From: a virus
Strand: one strand, 5' to 3'
IMG/VR virus record: IMGVR_UViG_3300041955_001975
Location: 1-26,737 of that record
DNA: 26,737 bases
The notes below the pieces were generated by a model. That model was not told the DNA's origin and did not search any database. It saw nothing but the letters and a program-made list of their open reading frames with translations. Shown piece by piece: positions 1-5,999 of the stretch; positions within the stretch are counted from its first letter, which is position 1, and each line of letters begins with the position of its first letter. Made by a program: the position numbers and the translations under genes.

Positions 1-876
1 ATGGACTTCCACACCTACACCACGATGCGTGACTGGACTCGGCGGGTATCGCCGGAGGACCGCTTCGCCCAGGACATCGGCCAGTTCTACAAGCGGGCGA
101 TGGACGATGCGATCAAGGTACGCTCCGCGCAATTTTTCGCCCAACTCATCAACGAACGGGACTGGGAAAAGGCCCGGCGGCCCTACTACAACCTGTGGCC
201 GTCGATCATCCCGATGCTCACCCGGCTGGACCTGGACCTCGATTCCGAACTGATCCGGCTCCCATTGCCGGCCCTCTGCGTCCGTCTTCCCAAAGACTCG
301 GCGAAGAACCCGCTCAAGTTCGAGTGGAAGGGCGACGACGTTTCCGTCCGCTGCATTATGATGGGCGACATGAACCAGGGCGAAGGTATTTCCGTGCTGA
401 TCGACGTGGGCGAATTGGTGGACGAGATCGGGGTGCCGGTCTACACCTACCGCAACTTCCCTCGCAAGCCCGGCCTGACCGTCCAACAATCGGTGGCCAG
501 TCTTGGAAGGAATGTGTTTGCCGACCTGGGCATCCAAGTCCCGGATTCCCTGGTCATGGACTGCGTGCGGCTGTGCTGCTCCCTTTGCCTGCTGGAAAAC
601 GATCCCGAGATCATTTCTCCCGATGTCCTGGCCGATGACCGGGCCAAGTACGAGGCCACCAGCGACCAGAAGTTCGTGGACAAGGCTCACCGGCGTGGCA
701 AGGTCGGCTGGGATGTGGGGAAACAAATCGAAGTCATCCCGCACTACAGAAGGCCGCACATGACTCTCGTTTGGACCGGGCACGGGCGGGTGACGCCTCG
801 GGTGGTGCCCAGGCGGGGAAGTGTTGTCCATCGGGAGGCGGTGGAGAAGTTGCCGAGCGGGTTTGGGGGAGGGTGA
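1..876 (+). CDS. Hypothetical protein, 291 aa, possibly cut at its 5' end
   Basis: I do not recognise this protein. The reading frame opens with ATG at base 1 of the window, so its ribosome site and possibly part of its N-terminus lie outside. It ends at TGA 874-876. The product looks soluble and mixed alpha/beta, with no signal peptide or membrane segment. The C-terminus is basic and tryptophan/histidine-containing, with the stretches HYRRPH, WTGHGR and RRGSVVHRE. Similar basic C-terminal motifs occur in uncharacterised phage and plasmid proteins, from memory. It converges on the leftward cas9 gene with about 50 bases between the two stops. Codon use looks like that of its neighbours, and the long frame without alternatives supports it being real. 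Function unknown. Confidence 0.75.
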   Translation: MDFHTYTTMRDWTRRVSPEDRFAQDIGQFYKRAMDDAIKVRSAQFFAQLINERDWEKARRPYYNLWPSIIPMLTRLDLDLDSELIRLPLPALCVRLPKDSAKNPLKFEWKGDDVSVRCIMMGDMNQGEGISVLIDVGELVDEIGVPVYTYRNFPRKPGLTVQQSVASLGRNVFADLGIQVPDSLVMDCVRLCCSLCLLENDPEIISPDVLADDRAKYEATSDQKFVDKAHRRGKVGWDVGKQIEVIPHYRRPHMTLVWTGHGRVTPRVVPRRGSVVHREAVEKLPSGFGGG

Positions 877-926
877 ACATGAAGTCCTTGTGCCAGCCGC
901 CTAGATTGCGCCCTCGTAACCCAGGG

Positions 927-3884
927 CTAACGCCAGTCGTGTGAACATCCAGTCGTTCGGGTGGCTCCAACTTCTTCCGCGTCGTTGGCTTCGACTGCCT
1001 CGATGTTCGGCTGCTTTGTTTCTTGTGTTTCTTGGGCGGCTGCAACATTGCCGCTGGCATGGTCGCGGGGAACGCTGTTGCTGAGCTGTTTTGCTTGCTT
1101 GTTGACCACGGCCGCGCACAAGGGGGACCGAAAAACATTCTTGATGTCGCGCAGCGCCGCGGGGGTGAGCGAATTCTTGGATAGGTCCAAGTTCTGCACA
1201 TAGAAGCGGCTGCCGTCGCCTCGCTCGATCACGCATCCTTGCGTCACTCGCTCCACTCGCTCGATGCCTTGGGTCCGGCAATAGTCGCGGAAGGCGGCGA
1301 CCCAGCGAGCAGAGAAGTCGGCCTCCTTCTCCTGTGACCCCAGCGGCCGGCCTGTCACCAGAGGGCTGTCATTCGGCACCTTGACCTTGGGCTCCGTCAC
1401 CTGGAAGATCCGGTTGAGCTTAAAGATCACCAGTTTCTCCTCCAGGACTCCCTTTTCGCACTGGTAGCCCACGTAAAGGCATTGCAGTGACGAGTGTGCG
1501 GCCTGGAATCGTCCTAGCCGTTGTGAATCTGTCTTGCGCGGGACGGTAAAATTGCCGCCAGCTTTGGTCAGCGAGATCCCCATCTGTGGGATCTCGTCGT
1601 TCTTGCCAGCCCGGAAGTCATCCAGCAGTCGCCGGCGATTCAAGTCATTCGGGTGCGTGCCCATCCCCTCGGTGTTGATAGAAGCCCGGAGGTGCTCCAG
1701 AAGTCGGACATCGGCGTGTAGCATGTCTGCCAAGAGATACGTGCGGAGACCGCTGGAAGTGACCTTACGGATGGACTGTTCCAGCATCTTCAGGGCCGGC
1801 TTCTTCTTTCGCTTCTTTTGCTTGCCTGACCCCTCTTCCGGCAGGGCCGTTTCCGCTTCCACTTCGGGCGGGGCCGCCGCCTCCTTGGCCACCAGGGCGA
1901 TCAGATCCTTTAGCTCCTTATGGAACTCCGCGGCGGACGCCTGCTTCTGATCTTTCCCGGTGAGTCTGTTGGTGCCCACGGGGTCCAGTTTGCAGGTGGC
2001 CTGGTTCTTCTTGTTCCAGTTGAAGGAACTCAGCCGCACTCGCACATAACCTCCGGGCAGGAGCGTCTCAAAGCCGGGAATGATCTCCAGGATGGCGTCG
2101 GCAGGCACGGCGGGCCGCTTCTCGAAAAGCAGCGGAGATGCCTTGAGCACCCGTTCCCTCCAGCGGCAGGCGTGTGACTGGCTGACCCGTCGCAGGGGAG
2201 CGCTCCAAGCGCCAAAGGAAGGCACTTTGCAAGCCAGGATAGCGGCGTCAATGGCGTGATTGTAGTCGTCGCCGTGGTCCTTGGCGTACTCGGGCAGCAT
2301 GATGGTGCGGTAAAGGGCTGTAAGACGCCCCGACTGGGCTCGAATCGCACAGGGCTTTCCTGTGCGGGTCTCGATGCACTGGGCGAGGTAGCGGGCCAAC
2401 GGCCGCGGGACCCGTTGGCTGTTGCCGATATGGGTCAGATCGGAGAGGATCATGGCCAGGGCCTGCTCGGCGTCCAAGGCCGAGCCCGCGTGACGCATCC
2501 GATTCAAGAGGCCCTTCTTGGTATCGTGATAGGGGTGCCTGGCGCGGAAGCCGTCGATCTTACGCTTGCCCACGTATTTGCCGTAGGCTTCGTAGGCGTC
2601 GTCGTGGATTGTCATGCCGGCCTCGGCCGCCGTGCGGGAACCCTTCCTTGCGTTGCAGGCGGGACAGGCAGGCACGATGTTCAGGTAGGCGTCGAAGGGG
2701 AATCGACTTTGCGGTAGCAGGTGCTCGACCTCCGTCAGCGGCGACCTCTTTCCGCAGTAGGCGCATCGGCCGTCAAACTCTTTGGTAAGCATTTCCCGCC
2801 GGTCCTGGAAGCCGTAGGCAGGTCCCTGCTGGTAGTGCTTGTAGGCTTCCGCCTCGTTGATCGACTTGTCCTGCTTGCGGTCCGGGTGGTAGCCCCGCAA
2901 CACGTCGAAGGCCACGCGCTCCACGACGATTTCGTCGATTTGGCCGACCAGGGGCAGCACGCGGGCTTCAAGGTAGCGCCACAGGTCGGTGAAGATTTTC
3001 TGCTCGATGCGGCCCACGTCGGCCGGCGAGAAGTCGGTCTTGGTCGGAATCGTCCGCCCCGTGACAACATACTGGATGTAGACATTAGAGTGTTCACAGC
3101 AAAAGCGAGTACGTCCCGCGGATTCCCCCTGAAGTATGTCGCGTATGTTCTTCTCGTAGACGGCCTTGTGCTTCTGAAAGGCCGGCTCCGGGACCAGCGT
3201 GTATAGCGCCTTGAACGGCACCCTCTTGGGCGATGCAAGGGCCCTGTCGATCCACGATTCCAGGGCTTGCCAGAGTTGGGCCGGGGACTCCCGCCGGCGG
3301 ATGATGTCGGTGAGCCAGGCGAAAAGTGCCTGCTGCAACCGTTCGCGCTTGGCATTCTTGGCCCGCCGGACATTGCGGTCACAACCTTCCCAGGCGCATT
3401 TTGACGGCTTGCGGTTCTCGACCCGCATAGGGCGGATTTCGCGGCGAAGGTGCCGGCGGCATACGGCCAGAACCCGCTCCTGATCTTCACTGGCGATGAG
3501 ACGCTTGATCTCCTGGGTCAAGGCGGTTAGAAATTCATCCCGGGAGATAGCAAACGGCATCTCTTTCTGGTCCTGCTCCTGGTCTTCCTTGGCAGGGTGG
3601 CCGAAGCCGCGACCGCTACAATAGCGGAGCAACTCGTCAGCCTGCTTAGACGGCAGACCCAGGCTGAGGAAAGCCGCCCCCAGCCTTTTCAGCCGGCGGC
3701 GTTTCGTCTTCCTCGTTCTGCGCGCCCGTCGAGCCAAGGCGCGGCTGTCCAGGGTCGTTTCGATAGGCTTCCGTTGGACTTCCATCGTGCCGAGGAACCG
3801 CGGGATGTTGCCTTCCGCCGTTTGCTCCACGACGCTGAAACCGATGTACTTTTCGCCGTAGTCGATTCCCAAGCAGAAGGTCAT
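927..3884 (-). CDS. cas9: Cas9-family RNA-guided endonuclease with IscB-like zinc HNH (985 aa)
   Basis: RNA-guided DNA nuclease with a split RuvC fold and an inserted HNH domain. RuvC-I is CLGIDYGEKYIGFS with catalytic Asp8. An arginine-rich bridge helix follows (about 47-71, including RRARRTRKTKRRR). Residues about 75-310 form a REC-like region. RuvC-II is IDEIVVERV with Glu322. The HNH domain (about 372-418) has CAYCG, EVEHLLPQS (His388), LNIVPACPACNARKG, thus two CxxC zinc pairs. RuvC-III is NHAIDAAILAC with His543 and Asp546. A lysine-rich linker (about 686-698) leads to a C-terminal WED/PAM-interacting-like part. All catalytic residues are present. The frame opens at GTG 3896 and ATG 3890, but ATG 3884 has GAGG six bases upstream and is preferred. 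No cas1, cas2, cas4 or csn2 lies nearby. The last 60 codons overlap a CRISPR-repeat-like sequence. Subtype is unresolved: compact type II-C-like or early branching (II-D-like). Confidence 0.93.
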   Translation of the reverse strand: MTFCLGIDYGEKYIGFSVVEQTAEGNIPRFLGTMEVQRKPIETTLDSRALARRARRTRKTKRRRLKRLGAAFLSLGLPSKQADELLRYCSGRGFGHPAKEDQEQDQKEMPFAISRDEFLTALTQEIKRLIASEDQERVLAVCRRHLRREIRPMRVENRKPSKCAWEGCDRNVRRAKNAKRERLQQALFAWLTDIIRRRESPAQLWQALESWIDRALASPKRVPFKALYTLVPEPAFQKHKAVYEKNIRDILQGESAGRTRFCCEHSNVYIQYVVTGRTIPTKTDFSPADVGRIEQKIFTDLWRYLEARVLPLVGQIDEIVVERVAFDVLRGYHPDRKQDKSINEAEAYKHYQQGPAYGFQDRREMLTKEFDGRCAYCGKRSPLTEVEHLLPQSRFPFDAYLNIVPACPACNARKGSRTAAEAGMTIHDDAYEAYGKYVGKRKIDGFRARHPYHDTKKGLLNRMRHAGSALDAEQALAMILSDLTHIGNSQRVPRPLARYLAQCIETRTGKPCAIRAQSGRLTALYRTIMLPEYAKDHGDDYNHAIDAAILACKVPSFGAWSAPLRRVSQSHACRWRERVLKASPLLFEKRPAVPADAILEIIPGFETLLPGGYVRVRLSSFNWNKKNQATCKLDPVGTNRLTGKDQKQASAAEFHKELKDLIALVAKEAAAPPEVEAETALPEEGSGKQKKRKKKPALKMLEQSIRKVTSSGLRTYLLADMLHADVRLLEHLRASINTEGMGTHPNDLNRRRLLDDFRAGKNDEIPQMGISLTKAGGNFTVPRKTDSQRLGRFQAAHSSLQCLYVGYQCEKGVLEEKLVIFKLNRIFQVTEPKVKVPNDSPLVTGRPLGSQEKEADFSARWVAAFRDYCRTQGIERVERVTQGCVIERGDGSRFYVQNLDLSKNSLTPAALRDIKNVFRSPLCAAVVNKQAKQLSNSVPRDHASGNVAAAQETQETKQPNIEAVEANDAEEVGATRTTGCSHDWR
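1003..1110 (+). ncRNA. Candidate tracrRNA / anti-repeat A, antisense to the 3' end of cas9
   Basis: Bases 1003-1046 match the CRISPR repeat (read on the + strand) at 30 of 35 positions once one 9-bp insertion is set aside. That insertion is an exact tandem copy of TGTTTCTTG (1017-1034). If the array is read leftward, a + strand RNA from here pairs with the whole crRNA repeat. Three of the five differences then become G-U wobbles (1032, 1033, 1042), whereas on the opposite strand all five are mismatches. Two bases after the anti-repeat a small hairpin, TGCC-GCT-GGCA (1049-1059), could act as a nexus. No clear promoter and no T-run terminator are visible, so the end is arbitrary. It could instead be an ectopic or decayed CRISPR repeat trapped in coding sequence. 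Confidence 0.42.
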
Positions 3885-3904
3885 GGTCATCCTCACTCAA
3901 AAGG

Positions 3905-4041
3905 TCGTTTCAGGACTCACCGAATAAGCCAAGGGAGTTGTGCAGAGCAGGGGTCTGTCCCGACCACTGGTGCGTCCCCGGGCAACGGCTCTTTGTAGTC
4001 AACCGGAAACAAAGCATTCGTTCGTTGTACGGGTCATGTGC
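3905..4041 (-). ncRNA. Candidate tracrRNA (anti-repeat B) in the leader between array and cas9
   Basis: The minus strand of 3992-4026 is complementary to the leftward crRNA repeat. Six pairs, UUGUAG with CUACAA (3993-3998), form a lower stem. A short internal loop follows, then CCGG and AAACAAAGCA (4003-4016) form an upper stem of 14 pairs with one bulged G, followed by partial pairing. This lower stem, bulge and upper stem layout is that of known tracrRNA:crRNA duplexes. The promoter-like motif at 4048-4086 would start transcription about 15 bases before it. Downstream the strand can fold: ACC-AGT-GGT, GGTC with GACC, GGGG with CCCC, and TGC-TCT-GCA within 3941-3980. No T-run terminator precedes cas9, so this RNA would be the 5' leader of cas9 mRNA, processed or not. 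The 3' end is a guess. Confidence 0.45.
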
Positions 4042-4047
4042 CCCTGC

Positions 4048-4086
4048 CCATACTAAGAGTTGCAAAATCTGGAAAAGTGGTTTTGG
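4048..4086 (-). promoter_or_regulatory. Recurrent promoter-like motif, copy 1 (upstream of cas9)
   Basis: Read leftward it contains AAAACCACTTTT, then AGATTTTGCAACTCTT, then AGTATGG. Three other places in the window (7881-7920, 12561-12600, 24458-24495) carry the same blocks at identical spacing. It lies between the CRISPR array and cas9, about 160 bases before the cas9 ATG and just before anti-repeat B. The end with RTATGG would serve as a -10-like element and the AACCAGTTTT block as an upstream element or operator. Assignment as a promoter is inference from position and repetition. Confidence 0.55.
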
Positions 4087-4163
4087 CGGAGGGAGATTTT
4101 CTGGGAGGTTCCGCCGCTAGCTCGATGCAAGGACTCATACGGCAGCCTGTTGCGGCGGACAGA

Positions 4164-4451
4164 TTGTTCGGGTGCTTTGTTCCCCGGGCGGCTACAACAA
4201 GCATTTGTTTCCGGCCGCAAACTGGAATACTGTTCGGGTGCTTTGTTTCCCGGGCGGCTACAACTCTACGCGATCAAGCAGAAATTGTTCGGCTGCTTTG
4301 TTTTCCGAGCGGCTACAACTGCTGGATCGTTCGGATCTGTGACTGGTGCGTTGTTCGGGTGCTTTGTTTCCCAGGCGGCTACAACAAAGTGACGAGAGGA
4401 ACAGGCAAGAGTAGTATTGTTCGGGTGCTTTGTCTCCCGGGCGACTGTAAC
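4164..4451 (-). CRISPR. CRISPR array: five 35-bp degenerate repeats, four spacers
   Basis: Repeats lie at 4164-4198, 4230-4264, 4285-4319, 4351-4385 and 4417-4451. Spacers are 31, 20, 31 and 31 bp (4199-4229, 4265-4284, 4320-4350, 4386-4416). Read leftward the repeat starts GTTGTAGCCGCCCGGG, continues AAACAAAGC and ends ACCCGAACAA. The GTTGTAG start and a following T in four of five copies (ACAAT end) match the termini of many type II-C repeats, which is why I prefer leftward transcription. No two repeats are identical: they differ from consensus by 1, 1, 3, 1 and 4 bases. The rightmost copy is decayed at its outer end. Rightward reading cannot be fully excluded. No leader is recognised. Transcripts from the leftward operon beginning near 7,875 could read through it. 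Confidence 0.93.
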
Positions 4452-4675
4452 ACAACTTAGAAACTGCTAGGACTGACGCAATAGACGGCGTACTCGTGGC
4501 CGTATCAGTCGGAACAACAGGTACGACTGTCAGAAAATACTCGCCATAATTCAGACAGATTCCGGTGGGTTCCGGCAGGATTCATAGTTAGCTATCACGG
4601 TTTGTGATCCCTTGGTGTTTGGCTAGAATGTTGTGGGGTTCAACCCGCAGGCGACCATTTTCTCGATCCCCTGCA
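4452..4675. other. Gene-free stretch right of the CRISPR array
   Basis: No credible gene is seen here. The stretch holds an inverted repeat CAGTCG...CGACTG (4506-4529), a hairpin ATCAC-GGTTT-GTGAT (4592-4606) and a short CCGG-based hairpin near 4562-4576. On the + strand TTGTGA, 16 bases and TAGAAT (near 4601-4628) resembles a sigma70 promoter but points into the antisense of the next gene. If the array is read leftward this is where its leader would be. I see no convincing leftward promoter. Confidence 0.4.
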
Positions 4676-4954
4676 TCAAGGGCGAAGGTAGCGATCCACC
4701 TTGCGGTAAGCAGGCTGTGCTTCAGAATCCTCTTGCATCGGCCCTTGCGCGCCAACCTGCCGGAGCCCGGCCACCGCCCTCTTGTGCCCGTTGACCAGGC
4801 TCTCGTAGGCTTGATCCCGTTGTCGCTCACTGGCGTACCAGCCATTGGAGAACCATTGCTGGAACCAGTTGCCCCAGTATTCGATGCCCCATTTCTTCTT
4901 CCGCGAGGGCATGGCCTTCTTCTTGTGGCGGGGAATCTCGGGGTCGCGGAACAT
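4676..4954 (-). CDS. Small hypothetical protein, 92 aa
   Basis: Unrecognised small protein. The frame is open further upstream, but ATG 4954 is preceded by GAGGGAG with a 6-base gap, and the upstream extension reads like a shadow frame. The N-terminus is very basic (RHKKKAMPSRKKK), followed by an aromatic block (WGIEYWGNWFQQWFSNGWY) and then SERQRDQAYE. The aromatic/basic composition suggests nucleic-acid or protein binding, but no family can be named. It is the last gene of the leftward operon before the CRISPR array. It starts two bases after the stop of a 23-codon ORF. Confidence 0.7.
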   Translation of the reverse strand: MFRDPEIPRHKKKAMPSRKKKWGIEYWGNWFQQWFSNGWYASERQRDQAYESLVNGHKRAVAGLRQVGAQGPMQEDSEAQPAYRKVDRYLRP

Positions 4955-4956
4955 GG

Positions 4957-5028
4957 CTACTCCCTCTCGACGAAGCCGTCCTCTTCGGCCCAGGCTTCCA
5001 GGTGAGGTCGCCGGGTCTCGTCGGTCAT
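4957..5028 (-). CDS. Possible 23-aa mini-ORF
   Basis: An acidic 23-residue ORF (MTDETRRPHLEAWAEEDG plus five residues). Its ATG overlaps the stop of the preceding membrane-protein gene as ATGA, and it ends two bases before the next ATG, carrying that gene's GAGGGAG ribosome site inside its own last codons. There is no Shine-Dalgarno of its own, so translation would depend on coupling. It may be a real micropeptide or simply a relay that carries ribosomes across the gap. Confidence 0.35.
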   Translation of the reverse strand: MTDETRRPHLEAWAEEDGFVERE

Positions 5029-5456
5029 CGGAAAAGGCCGCCATTGAAGAGCTTGTGCATGGCCCGGCGGGTGATCCTGAAGTAACGCACTGCACCGCCG
5101 AGAACACCGGCACCGAGGGCCAGGCCGAAGCCCTGGGCCAGGGAGGGGCCGTTCGTGTATATGAGCCACATTGCGCCGCCGATGATCCCCAGCAGCACCA
5201 GGACCGTGACGCCGGCCAGCAAGCACTCGGTCAGGACCATGAGGGTCTTCTTGCAAAGGCCCTGCGGGCGGAAGTGGCTCTCGGCCCAGTCGGTCAGGAT
5301 GCTCGTGACCATCGGGCCGTGGTTGCTGTTGTTCAGGGAGAGGGTGGCCGTCCGGCCGCCGAACTCGACATTGAGCCAGGTCCCCTCGGCGTTTTTCGTC
5401 AGTTCCACGCTCGCTTTCGCCGTCTTGGTCTTGGCGTCGATCTTGCTGTCGGTCAC
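5025..5456 (-). CDS. Small two-helix membrane protein, 143 aa
   Basis: Unrecognised membrane protein. It starts with GTG at 5456, preceded by AAGGAG seven bases away and overlapping the upstream stop as GTGA. Residues 1-65 are soluble and polar, with a beta-rich stretch (WLNVEFGGRTATLSLNNS). Two hydrophobic segments follow at about 74-99 and 106-123, the second glycine-rich, and the C-terminus is short and basic (RYFRITRRAMHKLFNGG). The topology suggests an N-terminal domain and tail on the same side of the membrane. It is co-transcribed with the genes on both sides. Function unknown. Confidence 0.72.
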   Translation of the reverse strand: MTDSKIDAKTKTAKASVELTKNAEGTWLNVEFGGRTATLSLNNSNHGPMVTSILTDWAESHFRPQGLCKKTLMVLTECLLAGVTVLVLLGIIGGAMWLIYTNGPSLAQGFGLALGAGVLGGAVRYFRITRRAMHKLFNGGLFR

Positions 5457-5980
5457 GTCGTCTCTCCTTGAGATGGCTTCCTTGCCAGGCGGTTGTAGTG
5501 GAGTAGCTTTTCGGCACGTTCGCCGGCGCTAGGCACCTTGGCATCTTGCATCAGTTCAGCGGCCGATTGGTCCGTCGGCCAGGCGTCATCGCCTGCGCGG
5601 CGATAGAGCGACGTGAAGGCGACAGGCATGTCCGGTGGAACCGGATTGGGATTGGTGACGGTAATGACCGGGCCTGGAGCCTCCTTGGCTTGGGAGGCGC
5701 TGGCACAATCGTCAATGCCCTTGCCGACAGTCGGGTCGATTGGGCCGGCCCGCTTCCGGCGAACGATCTTCAGGGCCTCTTCCAGATCGGCCACGAATTG
5801 CTCGGTGTCCGCGTGCATTGTGCCGGGGCCGCCGACCCGGTTAGCGTAATGAACCTCGTCCGGTTCGGCCTTGATGGCGGTGCCGTCCGGCTTGATGATG
5901 GTGCAGAAGCTCCCAGGCATTTCCAACTTGTGGAGGAGGGAGAGCAGGTTTCGACGACTCAGAACGACTTCGCTGGGCAT
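5453..5980 (-). CDS. Conserved phage-type hypothetical protein, 175 aa
   Basis: Soluble protein of unknown function. ATG 5980 is preceded by AAGGAG seven bases away. The N-terminal half holds SRRNLLSLLHKLE, CTIIKPDGTAI and HYANRVGGPGTMHADT. From memory, proteins opening with 'SRRNLL.LL.KL' are widespread among large phages and are uncharacterised; this is recollection, not a search result. The middle has a basic patch (VRRKRAG) and a Pro-rich linker (NPNPVPPDMP). The segment DDCASASQAKEA resembles DCAAASQANEA at the right edge of the window, at both protein and DNA level. The stop overlaps the next gene as GTGA. Confidence 0.78.
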   Translation of the reverse strand: MPSEVVLSRRNLLSLLHKLEMPGSFCTIIKPDGTAIKAEPDEVHYANRVGGPGTMHADTEQFVADLEEALKIVRRKRAGPIDPTVGKGIDDCASASQAKEAPGPVITVTNPNPVPPDMPVAFTSLYRRAGDDAWPTDQSAAELMQDAKVPSAGERAEKLLHYNRLARKPSQGETT

Positions 5981-5999
5981 GGTGCAGCTCCTTGGTCAG

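Noticed and set aside
910-927. Hairpin GCCCT...AGGGC between the convergent genes as a terminator
   Set aside because: Only five pairs with an eight-base loop and no T-run on either strand.
2735-3490. 251-residue frame inside cas9 on the same strand
   Set aside because: Arg/Ser/Pro-rich shadow frame fully inside the cas9 catalytic coding region.
4164-4451. Rightward transcription of the array (decayed repeat as the leader-distal end; anti-repeat B on the + strand gives more G-U pairs)
   Set aside because: Not excluded, but leftward reading gives the canonical GTTGTAG start, a perfect lower stem with B, wobble-compatible pairing with A and agreement with the promoter-like motif. I therefore annotate leftward with this caveat.
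4038-4460. Long + strand frames across the array with repeated LFGCFVSRAATT-like peptides
   Set aside because: These are the CRISPR repeats read as protein.
4601-4628. Sigma70-like + strand promoter TTGTGA-16-TAGAAT right of the array
   Set aside because: Nothing coding or recognisable lies downstream on the + strand, only the antisense of leftward genes. Probably chance, although an antisense RNA is possible.
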